Made by a program: the position numbers and the translations under genes | The notes under the pieces: model-generated | Told to the model about the DNA's origin: nothing | The model's input: only the letters and a program-made list of their open reading frames with translations | The model's database searches: none | IMG/VR virus record: IMGVR_UViG_3300035111_000017 | Location: 1 to 59,682 of that record | DNA: 59,682 bases | Strand: one strand, 5' to 3' | From: a virus | Shown: positions 40,248-49,497 of the stretch, one piece after another | Layout of the letters: each line of letters opens with the position of its first letter | Numbering within the stretch: position 1 is the stretch's first letter

Positions 40248-40781
40248 TTAACATCCAGATAAACCGTATATAGGTTCAGGGGTCGCCCTGATAGGTCTAC
40301 GGTTAGAGCCCTGCTGTTTCCAGTTTGCCCATCTACAATTTTCTGGTTCATAGTTTCCATTAACATCAATCCTGTCTATAGTCATACCGTCTAACCTTTG
40401 CCCCATATCTGCCAAAAAGTCTGGGAATGAGTCCTTCCATCTATCGCATACCTTTATTCCGCGCCCACCATAGTTATGGTATGCCTTATTTTTTTCATCG
40501 AGACATCTATTTCTCATGCAAAGCCAAGACCTGTACGTAGGGCTAGTCCTTAGCCTTGTACTATGACCATGCTTCGTGATTGCTTTTAATGCATTCTCTG
40601 GCTGTAGACATCCGCAGCTCTTGGTGTGGCCGGACACTAATGACCGAGCAGTAGGAATAGTTATATTTCCGCAGGAACATTTGCATAGCCATTTTACGTT
40701 CCCATGCAACCGAAACCGGGTAGGAGCTATGGCCTTCAATCTACCGAACGTCATCCCATTTAATTTAACTGGCGCTCCCAA
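40248..40781 (-). CDS. HNH-type homing endonuclease, 177 aa
   Basis: N-terminal zinc part ([20 protein letters not shown] then KSCGCLQ) and a C-terminal HNH-like core ([40 protein letters not shown]). This arrangement recurs in 48090-48677. The start is TTG 40781 (GAPVKLNG) or ATG 40754. It lies between structural genes as a freestanding selfish element. Confidence 0.82.
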   Translation of the reverse strand: MGAPVKLNGMTFGRLKAIAPTRFRLHGNVKWLCKCSCGNITIPTARSLVSGHTKSCGCLQPENALKAITKHGHSTRLRTSPTYRSWLCMRNRCLDEKNKAYHNYGGRGIKVCDRWKDSFPDFLADMGQRLDGMTIDRIDVNGNYEPENCRWANWKQQGSNRRPIRATPEPIYGLSGC

Positions 40782-40784
40782 TGC

Positions 40785-41069
40785 TTAGGCTCCAAATTTA
40801 AATTGACCAGTGGCGGTATCGTATCTAATCGTATCGCCTGCCTTCGGTTGCCCCGGTGTCACCGCCAGCCCCACTATCGTAGTATTCAGCGGCCCCCCGG
40901 CAGTTTGTCCAACGTTAGACTCGGCAACCTTGGCGACTTTCTTTAAATCCGTTATCGCCTTTTCCAGTTTGGCCTTTTGCTCGTAAACGATGTTCAGGGT
41001 TTCGACGTGAGCAGACCATTCCTCATGGGTCTTGAAGTGGCTACGTTCTGGATACCATGGGTCAGGCAT
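40785..41069 (-). CDS. Small coiled-coil structural-region protein, 94 aa
   Basis: Starts MPDPWYPERSHFKTHEEWSA; helix LEKAITDLKKVAKVAESNVG then a short beta tail (DTIRYDTATGQFKFGA) that looks like a tail-fibre or virion attachment peptide. Palindrome 40907-40920 encodes ESNVGQ. Confidence 0.62.
   Translation of the reverse strand: MPDPWYPERSHFKTHEEWSAHVETLNIVYEQKAKLEKAITDLKKVAKVAESNVGQTAGGPLNTTIVGLAVTPGQPKAGDTIRYDTATGQFKFGA
40907..40920. repeat. 14-bp palindrome copy 23 (GTCCAACGTTAGAC)
   Basis: Exact to consensus; inside gene 40785-41069, read as SNVG. Confidence 0.95.
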
Positions 41070-41292
41070 TTTCTACCGTCACCCCAAGATCGGCAATCAC
41101 CGCCCGACACGCATTCTTGAACTGCTGCGTTACTCCCTGCGTAGGCATATACATCAACCCGTTTGGTCTGTCGCCTTTCGGCAGAAGTCCGTCCTGTATG
41201 GCCCTGTCCACTAAAGCCGACCATGCGACCTCTGTGGCAAATTGCAGGTTTCCGTAGGGAGTCTTTTCTATTTTTGAAACTTTAACTTCCAT
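41062..41292 (-). CDS. Small protein of the tail region, 76 aa
   Basis: Starts MEVKVSKIEKTPYGNLQFAT; alpha/beta domain with a C-terminal helix (FKNACRAVIADLGV). No family recognised. It follows the large tail gene and has GGAGC upstream. Confidence 0.62.
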   Translation of the reverse strand: MEVKVSKIEKTPYGNLQFATEVAWSALVDRAIQDGLLPKGDRPNGLMYMPTQGVTQQFKNACRAVIADLGVTVENA

Positions 41293-41303
41293 GGCTGCTC
41301 CTT

Positions 41304-44300
41304 TTAAATCGTCGCCCGTGGCCCCATGCTATCACCCAAGAGTTTTATGTTCCGGTACGGCCCTGAGTCGCCCCATGCCTTCAGGAAAACCTCTAAATCA
41401 TCATTCCATATTCCGAAGGGCTGAGTTGAAGTCGCGGAATACTGGAATACCAGACCCTTAAGCAAAGCGGAAAACGGCAACAGCGTTTTGACGAATCCAG
41501 AAGTTGCGGGAAGCGTGAATGCGCTTGTAACTCCGTCCACTGTAACCGACATCGTAACCGGAGCGGTCGCACTGTAAGGGACAAGCATCTGCTTCAAGTG
41601 CTGATACCCCGGAAGCCCGTGAGAAGTAGGCTGCGTTATCCAGTTCAAGGCAAACTCCGGCGTAGGCTCCGCAATAAAAGTTACCCGGAATAATCTCCAC
41701 GTATTCAGGTCTTGCGGCTCAATCCTCGCCAAGTGAGCGCGGAACGGAGTCGGGAAGCTGCAGGTTATGACCTGTTGCCCGTTGGCTTTCACTTGTCCAG
41801 CGGAAAGAGCGGAATTATCAGAGACAAAAGAATGCAGGGCCAAAGCGTCCCCGTCTCTTACCATTAGACTCTTGATCGCGTTTAGCGTGTCGCACTCAAT
41901 CTGGAATCCCTGAAAGAATTTATTGACCTGCGTACCCGCGTTGTCCCAGTCGGTTATCCGGTTGGAAATATCCTCTGGCTGAGTGACATAGCTGATTTGC
42001 CACATGAATACCGAAGAAGAAGTCCCTTGGTCTGTCCATGCGATAGATAACCCCATGCTTCTCTTGATCTGCTCACCCAAAAGATTGATCGTAGGCGGAG
42101 AGCTAGGTCTTGACGATTGACCGCCCGCGATGACTGTGGAAGTCACAAATGCCGTACCGTAAAATATCGGGGTCACGGTCATATTCGAACCCGCCGCAAG
42201 ACAATCTATCGCCGCGTCCCCAAAGAGTTTATTGGCCCGAATGTCTCCTACCATCTCCTCTCTGGTAACGGCAAGGCACGATATAACCTCTCCCGCGTTC
42301 TGGGTGAGCGTCGATTGCTCGTTGTAGATTGCCCCTGTAGTATCCCCCAAATAAAGCTGCTGATTACGAGTAGCGGACGCGGGTATTTTCTGGTTAGAGG
42401 CGGGATTCGTAGTCCCGGCATGGATACTGACAGTACCGCTATAGACATCAACGCACCATGCGGTTTTCCTTAGATCGCAGGTCAATGTCCTTTGGTTCTG
42501 GCTTGAGTCCAGATAGTCAAAATAGAGAAATCCGTTTACGCAGGCAAGTCTAACGTTAGACGCGAACCTGTATTCAGGAGCAAAAACCGTTTGCCCTGCG
42601 TAGCTATAGTTAGCAGGGAAAATACCCTCATGCGGGAAAATATTATAGAGGTCTAAATCGGTCAATGATTGAGAGTTGCCAATCTGCGATGCCCGGATTC
42701 CGTCCTTTGCAACGTAGTAAACAAGGTTCCCGTCCGAGCAGATTCCGAACTCCGCCGCAAGTCCTGCGCTTACAGGTATACCTCGCCATGCATAAGAACC
42801 ATCCGACTGAGGGATTCCAGACCATGCACGACTAGCAGAGAAAACTACTGGATAACCTGAAACAATAGCACCATTAACAAATGGCTCCGTAGGCGGACAT
42901 AACTCTTTCGTATTAGAAGCCGCCGCCGCGTCAGGATCGTTTGGGTTTGTCCACTGAATCAACCCCGGCCTTAGCCCTATCCCGTTATTGTTTGTAGCTC
43001 CGGCCATGACGGAGAAAAACACCCCTTGCGCGTCCGGCCCCCAGACTCTGTTCGTAGGCTGGGCGGCAAGGTTAGGCTCTTGAATGATTACCAAGGGGTT
43101 AGTCAGGTTATTAGCGTTTTCCACCAAACGGAAAAGATAGGTCTGCGTTCCCGGCGTCGTACTTACCAAAGTCGGCCTTTTCTCCAGCGTGTACTTCTGC
43201 GCTCCCACGGTAATCACGTTTCCAGGGAGAAGATTCCCAAGCTGAGATAAAGTCCCAAACCCTGCGGGGTTAGATGCCGCCGTCGGGAAAGTCACCTGCA
43301 TGGCCGTTCCCGTAATCGAGGCGGTAGATGTCCTGACAGGTGGCCCAATGGAAGGAAATGGCTCAAGATTATCGAACGAGAGCAATTCGTTGTTAGTAAT
43401 CGCAAGATCGAAGATCGTATCGGTAAACGTGGTTGAAGTTGAAGGCACAGACCCTACGTATCTCCACTCCGTAATGCTTCCGCCAAACCTGAATACGTCC
43501 CAAGTGTCAATCTGTGAATCATAAGAAGGACTCGGCAGAGGCACGATTACATTCTGCCTGCGCGGTGACACTCCGTACCTTGTCGCGGGACTCGGATTAC
43601 CCTTGGTTCCCGTGACGGAATTTCTTCCCCTCACGCGGTAGAAATAAAGTATCCCCGCATCCCCTACGTCCGGCTGACCGCCGGATTCAACCCAGAATGC
43701 CCCAAACTTAATGACATCCGTATTTGTCACGGTTAATTGAAGCTGTACGCTCTGGCAGTTCGCCAGCGTCCGGGTCATATCGTTTCCCACTCTTGTAAGA
43801 GTGCTTATCGGAAACATGACCTCAGACCATTGCGAAGTGCCTAGAGTCGTTTGGTCGGAAGTGTTGATGTCTGTCGTACCCGCTACCGGACTTACCGGAA
43901 GGCGATTTACTCCTAGCGGGTTTATGGACGGAATAATGTCAGGATTACCAATCGAGAGGTCAATAATGTTGCGCTGTAAAGCGACTTGGGCCGCGCCCAA
44001 CTGAGACTGCGTACCCGCAACCGCCGATGTCAGGTCGTTGGGCCTTACGTCATGGTAGAAAAAATTAGAGGTAAAGTCCGCTGCCCCGTTGTTTACGTCA
44101 AACGCTATACGGATGTTAGTAACCAATGTCACGTCAGCGATATTCAGGCTGATATGGACATAATCATCCTGTTGCGGAGTGGCAAGGGTCGGGTCTGACA
44201 AAAATCCTTGGTTGATAAACGGGTTATTAGCCCCTGAAATGGTCTTGGTAATTAACCCTGTTCCAACAGCGATAGAAGAATTGATCGCGCTCTCTGAAAT

Positions 44301-45389
44301 TGCCTGCCCCGTCAAAAGACTAGGGGCCTCAGTGAAACTTACCGATACCGCCGGGACTCCCGTCATGCTTTCCCCGGCAGCGTGAGGATTGACCGTTATA
44401 CACTCAAAGCATACGGAGTTTTGCGGCCCCAGAGTCGCGCTCAAGACAAATACGGTCTCTTTGGTTCCACCTGTGCCGATGCTGATTAACGACCCCCTGC
44501 GGAGAGCGGAAATCAACTGCTGCGTATTAATCGAATCCCCTACCGGATTATTTCCTTCAAACTGAGGCGCGGTATTATTGACGGGCATCTGCGATGGAAC
44601 GATTACACAGCGTCCCGTGTTTCCAGTGAAGTAAAAGATGCTAAGAATTGAAAGCGTGGTCTGCTGGTTCGCCGGGGGTAGAACGTCCTGCACGATCATC
44701 GCCGCCGAACCGCCGCTTGAGTTAACAACCGAAAGAAGCTCTCCTACCGAATAACTGACTGTAGTCCCTACCTGCATCGAATATCTAGGCGCAAGAATCG
44801 GTGACACCGCCGCTGGGTCTAAAAAGAAAGCAACCGCCGTATCCGTCACGCGGTTTACGTCCGTCAAGGCTCCGGCAGTTCCGGTATTGGCCCATGTTGC
44901 CGCCGCACCGTTAAAAGGGAAAACGTTAAAGTGGTCAATACACGCTTCCGGCGAGTTCTGCGGTTCCGCGATTCCAACTTTATTGACTACCGCAGGCCCG
45001 GATGACGGGATAAAAACCTTACTTGCTTTCGCCTGATCGAAAACGTACTCATACGCATTCGGGCTAGCGTTAGGCCGGAACGGACATAAGGAAGCCCCAA
45101 GACCCGAAGCGTATCCCGTATCTATCGCCGTCCCTTGATTGAAAATCTTGGTGCCTATTTTGTAAATGCCAATCGTAGGCTCAAGAGATAGAACCGTTCC
45201 CGTGTTACCTGACGGCGCGGGTTGAGACTGCACAATCGGAGGGCGGGAGGTAACGGAAGATTCATTGTAAAAACGGGTATTCTGCAAATATGGATAGCAA
45301 TCTTCCGGCATTGCATCAGCAGAGGAGTTCGTCTTGAGTCTTCCGCCGATAAGCCTAAAACCAGATGCCGGACGTGAGTAATCAGCCAT
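41304..45389 (-). CDS. Very large tail protein (nozzle/hub type), 1361 aa
   Basis: The largest gene. It is beta-rich throughout with many Asn, Thr, Ser and Pro and no coiled coil. The opening (SRPASGFRLIGGRLKTNSSA, then TSRPPIVQSQPA and YKIGTK) resembles large podovirus tail proteins that form the nozzle below the portal. Gene order neck-like gene (45696) then this gene supports that. Palindrome 42548-42561 encodes ASNVRL. Its ATG overlaps the upstream small gene by 8 bases. Confidence 0.68.
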   Translation of the reverse strand: MADYSRPASGFRLIGGRLKTNSSADAMPEDCYPYLQNTRFYNESSVTSRPPIVQSQPAPSGNTGTVLSLEPTIGIYKIGTKIFNQGTAIDTGYASGLGASLCPFRPNASPNAYEYVFDQAKASKVFIPSSGPAVVNKVGIAEPQNSPEACIDHFNVFPFNGAAATWANTGTAGALTDVNRVTDTAVAFFLDPAAVSPILAPRYSMQVGTTVSYSVGELLSVVNSSGGSAAMIVQDVLPPANQQTTLSILSIFYFTGNTGRCVIVPSQMPVNNTAPQFEGNNPVGDSINTQQLISALRRGSLISIGTGGTKETVFVLSATLGPQNSVCFECITVNPHAAGESMTGVPAVSVSFTEAPSLLTGQAISESAINSSIAVGTGLITKTISGANNPFINQGFLSDPTLATPQQDDYVHISLNIADVTLVTNIRIAFDVNNGAADFTSNFFYHDVRPNDLTSAVAGTQSQLGAAQVALQRNIIDLSIGNPDIIPSINPLGVNRLPVSPVAGTTDINTSDQTTLGTSQWSEVMFPISTLTRVGNDMTRTLANCQSVQLQLTVTNTDVIKFGAFWVESGGQPDVGDAGILYFYRVRGRNSVTGTKGNPSPATRYGVSPRRQNVIVPLPSPSYDSQIDTWDVFRFGGSITEWRYVGSVPSTSTTFTDTIFDLAITNNELLSFDNLEPFPSIGPPVRTSTASITGTAMQVTFPTAASNPAGFGTLSQLGNLLPGNVITVGAQKYTLEKRPTLVSTTPGTQTYLFRLVENANNLTNPLVIIQEPNLAAQPTNRVWGPDAQGVFFSVMAGATNNNGIGLRPGLIQWTNPNDPDAAAASNTKELCPPTEPFVNGAIVSGYPVVFSASRAWSGIPQSDGSYAWRGIPVSAGLAAEFGICSDGNLVYYVAKDGIRASQIGNSQSLTDLDLYNIFPHEGIFPANYSYAGQTVFAPEYRFASNVRLACVNGFLYFDYLDSSQNQRTLTCDLRKTAWCVDVYSGTVSIHAGTTNPASNQKIPASATRNQQLYLGDTTGAIYNEQSTLTQNAGEVISCLAVTREEMVGDIRANKLFGDAAIDCLAAGSNMTVTPIFYGTAFVTSTVIAGGQSSRPSSPPTINLLGEQIKRSMGLSIAWTDQGTSSSVFMWQISYVTQPEDISNRITDWDNAGTQVNKFFQGFQIECDTLNAIKSLMVRDGDALALHSFVSDNSALSAGQVKANGQQVITCSFPTPFRAHLARIEPQDLNTWRLFRVTFIAEPTPEFALNWITQPTSHGLPGYQHLKQMLVPYSATAPVTMSVTVDGVTSAFTLPATSGFVKTLLPFSALLKGLVFQYSATSTQPFGIWNDDLEVFLKAWGDSGPYRNIKLLGDSMGPRATI
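42548..42561. repeat. 14-bp palindrome copy 24 (GTCTAACGTTAGAC)
   Basis: Perfectly symmetric; inside the 1361-aa tail gene, read as SNVR. Confidence 0.95.
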
Positions 45390-45699
45390 TAGAGAATCTC
45401 TCGATTGCCTCTCTGATTGAATTATTTACACAGACTCCCGTCTTGAAATGCACCATGTCTTTCTCGGTTTTGTTCTTAGTCCTACTTTTTATATATCCCC
45501 AGAATGCTCTGCTTTGCCTGTTCGGGCCATAGCCTCCTGATATTTCCATGCAAAACTTTTTCAGGCGTATTAGTTGGCGCATCCTGTTTTTAGTCTTACA
45601 ACGACAGAGCCTTTTGTTAATGCGGGGGATAATCCTAAACCATCTACTGCAAGTAGTAGGGAGGGTTCCGGGAGTAGCTCTATTTTGCCTTTGCCTCAT
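45382..45699 (-). CDS. Basic protein, 105 aa, possible endonuclease remnant
   Basis: ATG 45699 overlaps the stop of the upstream gene (ATGA). Strongly basic (RWFRIIPRINKRLCRCKTKN, RLKKFCMEISGGYGPNRQSR), ending AIERFSNG. It sits in one of the gaps between tail genes that elsewhere hold homing endonucleases, but no HNH or GIY-YIG motif is visible. It may be a remnant or a small DNA-binding protein. Confidence 0.5.
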   Translation of the reverse strand: MRQRQNRATPGTLPTTCSRWFRIIPRINKRLCRCKTKNRMRQLIRLKKFCMEISGGYGPNRQSRAFWGYIKSRTKNKTEKDMVHFKTGVCVNNSIREAIERFSNG

Positions 45700-47000
45700 T
45701 CGGCAACGCTTTCCATGGGTGCCATTTGATTTTCCCGCTGAGTGCGACCGTAAAGGATGTCAGAGAAGCAACTCATGGCTCTTATTTTACTCCGTCTCTC
45801 CGCTGCCAGCTTGATAATATTTCCATGTAGATCGGCGGCTTGCGCGGCTTCTACTCCGCCCATCTTACAGACAGCGATTGACTGCGCTTCGTCAAGTAGA
45901 CAGTCTAAAGTTGCGGCGTCATCTTGGATGAAATCTCCATCCACTACCGGAATCGCCGCGTTCGCGCAAAGCAGCAAAACTATCTGCATCGCTTGATTCG
46001 TAGGGAAGGCCACAAGGTTCTGGCCTGATAACCCTAAATTAAGGGGGTTCGCCACGGTTGTGCGCCATGCCGGACTGAAAGCGTCCAAACTTTCGACCGC
46101 ATCCACGGCCAACGGGACTCCGTTTACCTTACTTGAAAATACAAACGGATACGCGCCCATCAACTGTACGTATTCATCAAATCTCTGCCTTGCGTACTGC
46201 GCTCTCGGAAGGTCTTGCTTTTCCATTCCTGAACTCAATAAATCCGCCAAAGAACCCCACGTAAGGGCCGGGGCAAAGTCTGAGGGTAGAAGCAGGGTTG
46301 TGGCTTGCGCGGGGCTTAAAACGCCTTGGGACTCGATTGCAAGGCATTCTAGCGTACCTGCCCTGTCCGGCGGAGGGACTAACTCAAGGCTTAATGGCGG
46401 TTCCACTCCGGCGGAAAACGATCTTGGCTGGCCGGGAGAAAACGCATCCTGCGGAGCAAAACAAGAGGTCGCGAATTCGTCCGTCTTAAATACCGGGAAA
46501 GCCGTACCGGAATTTGGAAGCCAATATCCCCGCCTTGCCTGACTTACGTTCTGCGGAAGGACAATAGTTGATACATTTGGAGTCACGGGCAAAGTTTCTA
46601 CGACGCTCGTACATCCCGTCTTAAAAAGAAATTCATCCCGCTTTCTCTGTACCGCCTGCACTAAATCATCTTGAGAGAATTGATTGCTTGCTATCACAGC
46701 AGTAGAGGACGGAGGTTCCAGAAGTTGATAGGTCAATCTCAGGTAAATGTTTTGATCCGTGAAAGTCGCCTGACGCGGAGAGCCGCTGATTGTCTGAAGA
46801 TCAAACCAGACCGGATTAGAAACGGGAATCGATAGCGGATATTTTTGCTTGTTGTCTCCCGTGAGACAATTATAAAATCTAAGAGCATCGGCAACGTAGA
46901 GCTTCAACTCCGCATCCGTCCAGTAAATTTTATTTGGATCGTTCAACCTTTGAGCTAGCGAATTTCTTGCAGACAGAAAACTTAATTGAGAGTACGGCAT
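45696..47000 (-). CDS. Neck/tail adaptor protein, 434 aa
   Basis: N-terminal helices (LSFLSARNSLAQRLND, KIYWTDAELKLYVADALRFY) are typical of proteins that bind below the portal ring. The central part is beta-rich, and the C-terminal third is helical with many Ala and Asp. It directly precedes the large tail gene. Called by position and the N-terminal pattern. Confidence 0.6.
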   Translation of the reverse strand: MPYSQLSFLSARNSLAQRLNDPNKIYWTDAELKLYVADALRFYNCLTGDNKQKYPLSIPVSNPVWFDLQTISGSPRQATFTDQNIYLRLTYQLLEPPSSTAVIASNQFSQDDLVQAVQRKRDEFLFKTGCTSVVETLPVTPNVSTIVLPQNVSQARRGYWLPNSGTAFPVFKTDEFATSCFAPQDAFSPGQPRSFSAGVEPPLSLELVPPPDRAGTLECLAIESQGVLSPAQATTLLLPSDFAPALTWGSLADLLSSGMEKQDLPRAQYARQRFDEYVQLMGAYPFVFSSKVNGVPLAVDAVESLDAFSPAWRTTVANPLNLGLSGQNLVAFPTNQAMQIVLLLCANAAIPVVDGDFIQDDAATLDCLLDEAQSIAVCKMGGVEAAQAADLHGNIIKLAAERRSKIRAMSCFSDILYGRTQRENQMAPMESVAE

Positions 47001-47516
47001 TTATCTACGCTCCATGGAAAACGGCTCGCATCTAAAAAACTCACCGCGCATCCGCATGGCAACATTTCTGTACGCTCTTAATGCCTCTTCTTTGCTTTCG
47101 TATCTCCCAATATTGATTGTTCTCTTGCTGCCGTTTTCTGTATGCATAAGGGCCGCTTTCCATTTCTGCATTGACTTATCCCACGTGATACCCTTATGCC
47201 CACTCGTGTTACGCCTAGACGGCCCTCTATTCCATTGATTATTGCTTTTTGTGGCTAAGCGGATATTAGACCGCCTATTATTAAGTCCGTCGCCATCCCC
47301 GTGGTCAACCAAAATTCCTTTTGGTGCCTTGAGTATCTCCCGATGCATATATATTCTATGACTATCGCCCCTCGGCCCTTCCATTCTCATCACGTAATAC
47401 CTAACAAATGCCGCATTTCTTTGAAGCTCGGCATGCCATTCCCATTGCATAAGGAATTCGTAGTCGTCATCATCAACAATGGCATACTGATTTCTGCCTA
47501 CAGGTATTAAAGCCAT
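47001..47516 (-). CDS. HNH-AP2 homing endonuclease, 171 aa
   Basis: HNH core: RIYMHREILKAPKGILVDHG, then DGLNNRRSNIRLATKSNN. AP2 DNA-binding domain: NTSGHKGITWDKSMQKWKAA and RTINIGRYESKEEALRAYRN. This is the textbook freestanding phage homing endonuclease. The gene ends at the ATG of the neck gene, so it is inserted between structural genes without disrupting them. Confidence 0.9.
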   Translation of the reverse strand: MALIPVGRNQYAIVDDDDYEFLMQWEWHAELQRNAAFVRYYVMRMEGPRGDSHRIYMHREILKAPKGILVDHGDGDGLNNRRSNIRLATKSNNQWNRGPSRRNTSGHKGITWDKSMQKWKAALMHTENGSKRTINIGRYESKEEALRAYRNVAMRMRGEFFRCEPFSMERR

Positions 47517-47526
47517 AGCGATATTC

Positions 47527-47691
47527 TCAAAAGAACCTCGAACCCGAGTCCGTTGGACGGGTAGAAATAAAGTCCGGCTTACGCACGTACCTGACCGTAG
47601 GACGGGGAATAATGCCTAACGTTGGACTAGTCTTATTTCTCCGCCATATACGGCCAATCCAAGCATCGAATTTTAGCCAGAGATTTTTCAT
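47527..47691 (-). CDS. Small basic protein, 54 aa
   Basis: ATG 47691 overlaps the stop of the upstream gene (ATGA). Product MKNLWLKFDAWIGRIWRRNK... is rich in Arg, Trp and Pro. A one-mismatch palindrome (47614-47627) is inside and read as SPTLG. No family recognised. Confidence 0.55.
   Translation of the reverse strand: MKNLWLKFDAWIGRIWRRNKTSPTLGIIPRPTVRYVRKPDFISTRPTDSGSRFF
47614..47627. repeat. 14-bp palindrome copy 25 (one mismatch)
   Basis: GCCTAACGTTGGAC; second base differs. Inside gene 47527-47691. Confidence 0.85.
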
Positions 47692-48089
47692 ACGATAATC
47701 GCTGAAACCCGGCAGCCGTCGTTGGGGGAATCACTGTCGATCACGAATTGAGTAGGGTCGAAGGGCGAAGTCAGTCCCGCATTGCTTAACACGAACCCCT
47801 GCCCCGGCTGGAGGTCTACGATCACGGAATTCTGGATTGTACGGTTTCCGCCTTTGAAACAAACATAAACATTCCCTACGTTAGCCGCGTTTCCCCCGGC
47901 CCCGCCCGTACCCCCCGGAGCCTTGAAGGTGATTTCATTGCAGCGCATGGTCGCCGGATTCGCGGCTGTGCCAAAGGCGGTATTGTTGGACACGTTCTGA
48001 TTTAACGGCGCGGGAGTACCCGGAACTGCTACGTTGATTCTGCCAAAGCAGTAAGTCGGCCCTGTCGGATTTCCGAAGGCTTGGGCCAC
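47688..48089 (-). CDS. Beta-rich structural protein, paralogue of 39819-40193
   Basis: A 133-residue protein starting MAQAFGNPTGPTYCFGRINV, with GTAANPATMRCNEITFKAPG, a Gly-rich insert and GNVYVCFKGG. It shares these landmarks with 39819-40193. Probably a virion surface or tail component. Confidence 0.62.
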   Translation of the reverse strand: MAQAFGNPTGPTYCFGRINVAVPGTPAPLNQNVSNNTAFGTAANPATMRCNEITFKAPGGTGGAGGNAANVGNVYVCFKGGNRTIQNSVIVDLQPGQGFVLSNAGLTSPFDPTQFVIDSDSPNDGCRVSAIIV

Positions 48090-48677
48090 TTAAGCCGCCC
48101 TCCTTCCAAGACTATATTTTCGGTTGTAATCTCGGATGCACGTGCGACACCTTCTGCGTCCTCCCTTGGAAACAAGAGTATTATCTATATCCATACAGTG
48201 ACCCATGGCGCAGTGTGTTTTTATTCTTCTCCTGCGATTCTTCATTTGCGTTGAATGATCCGACCATCTGCAATTAGATGGCTCGTAATTGCCGTTCGTG
48301 TCTATACGGTCAAGAGTATGGCCGTCTGGACGCGGCCCCATATCGGCGTAAAAGTCCTTAAAGGAATTGAGCCACCTAGAACATACAGAGATGCCGCGCC
48401 CGCCGTAATATTTATAACTATCGTGCTTAGCGTTATAACAGCGCGTTTTCATACTCACCCATGACCTGAACTCCCTGGAACCTTTCATGCCATGTTTTAT
48501 ATGAAGACATCCGCAGCTTTTCGTATGACCGCTTATAAACTTATTTATTCTCGTAATGGCAATTCGGCCGCACTCGCATCGGCATACCAACATTTTTCTT
48601 CCGTTATGGAGGAGAGGCAATAAATGCATCGCTGTAAGTTTATTGAGTGTAGCGCCGACAATTTCAGTGGTGAGCAT
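48090..48677 (-). CDS. HNH-type homing endonuclease, 195 aa
   Basis: Same architecture as 40248-40781: zinc part (LVCRCECGRIAITRINKFIS then KSCGCLH) and core (YYGGRGISVCSRWLNSFKDF, GHTLDRIDTNGNYEPSNCRW), plus an extra C-terminal Cys module (HCAMGHCM, RRRCRTCIRDYN). ATG 48677 follows the stop of the upstream gene by 26 bases; the longer reading from 48791 overlaps it. Inserted between two structural genes. Confidence 0.82.
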   Translation of the reverse strand: MLTTEIVGATLNKLTAMHLLPLLHNGRKMLVCRCECGRIAITRINKFISGHTKSCGCLHIKHGMKGSREFRSWVSMKTRCYNAKHDSYKYYGGRGISVCSRWLNSFKDFYADMGPRPDGHTLDRIDTNGNYEPSNCRWSDHSTQMKNRRRRIKTHCAMGHCMDIDNTLVSKGGRRRCRTCIRDYNRKYSLGRRAA

Positions 48678-48702
48678 ATCAGCTTGAGTAGACAATATTA
48701 CC

Positions 48703-49434
48703 TTACCACGGAGAACTCTGAATTGGGAACGGTTTTCCGTCTGGAGTAAGCGCAGCATTCGCATACCCCGGAAGGATGATCTTGGTTTCATGCTGGCGAC
48801 CGCCTATCCAGTAATCCCCGCTTGAGGCTTGGGCCGCGTTGAAGGTCGCTATCTCGGCCAGCCAAAGGCTTGTTCCCTTAGATATAGCCGTGCTTGTGCT
48901 GGTAGCGTTAAACGTGCCTTTGGCCGCAACTATCTGCCACTCGGTAAGCACGTCTACCCCAAGAGTTTCCGCCAGCGTCCATCCCGCCCCTTGCGTCAGG
49001 GCTAACTGGGCGCTTGCCAGTAGAACAAAGCCGAACAGTAATTCCGCCGCAACTCTAGTGGACACCGGCCCGGAATCCTGCGACTGCCCGCTTCCGATAG
49101 CCGAGGTGAATACGTCGATTGACGTTACCCCGGAGAATTCATGGATTAAAAGCTGGGGAGTCGCGCTTCCCGTCGCAAGGTTTACCGTGTTCGCCCCAGT
49201 CGCATTCGCCGTGACGACAAATATCTGCCCTCTGCCGCCAGAAATAGAATTGGCGTCCACCAGGGCCAGAGAGCTATATATATTGCCCTGCGTATCGGAC
49301 ACCGCGAACGTTACCCCGCCGCCAGCATCCCGCGAACCAGCGGCCACGATCAATAGATTTCCCAAGGTAACGTTTCCAGTATAGGCAAGCGATAAACCGG
49401 CCACTGAGCGGGATTGGACAAAGGCTATCGCCAT
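48703..49434 (-). CDS. Beta-sandwich virion protein, 243 aa
   Basis: Starts MAIAFVQSRSVAGLSLAYTG and continues with alternating beta strands (VTLGNLLIVAAGSRDAGG). This repeated small-residue beta pattern is typical of phage surface or fibre-associated domains. The start codon touches a palindrome copy (49433-49446). It heads the tail operon on the minus strand. Precise role unknown. Confidence 0.62.
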   Translation of the reverse strand: MAIAFVQSRSVAGLSLAYTGNVTLGNLLIVAAGSRDAGGGVTFAVSDTQGNIYSSLALVDANSISGGRGQIFVVTANATGANTVNLATGSATPQLLIHEFSGVTSIDVFTSAIGSGQSQDSGPVSTRVAAELLFGFVLLASAQLALTQGAGWTLAETLGVDVLTEWQIVAAKGTFNATSTSTAISKGTSLWLAEIATFNAAQASSGDYWIGGRQHETKIILPGYANAALTPDGKPFPIQSSPW

Positions 49435-49446
49435 CTAACGTTAGAC
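49433..49446. repeat. 14-bp palindrome copy 26 (one mismatch)
   Basis: ATCTAACGTTAGAC; first base differs. It overlaps the ATG of gene 48703-49434 and lies 22 bases upstream of plus promoter 49469-49497. Confidence 0.85.
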
Positions 49447-49468
49447 TAGCATCCGCGCCTAATTTTCC

Positions 49469-49497
49469 TTGACACGGATGCTTTGGTTTGATAACTT
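49469..49497 (+). promoter_or_regulatory. Plus-strand promoter for the membrane protein gene
   Basis: TTGACA 49469-49474, 17-base spacer ending TTTGA, TAACTT 49492-49497. The only member of the set without a nearby downstream ATG; the leader is about 150 bases and runs antisense to gene 49496-49654. Confidence 0.72.

Noticed and set aside
41458-41700. Frames within the large tail gene region
   Set aside because: Shadows of the 1361-aa gene in other frames.
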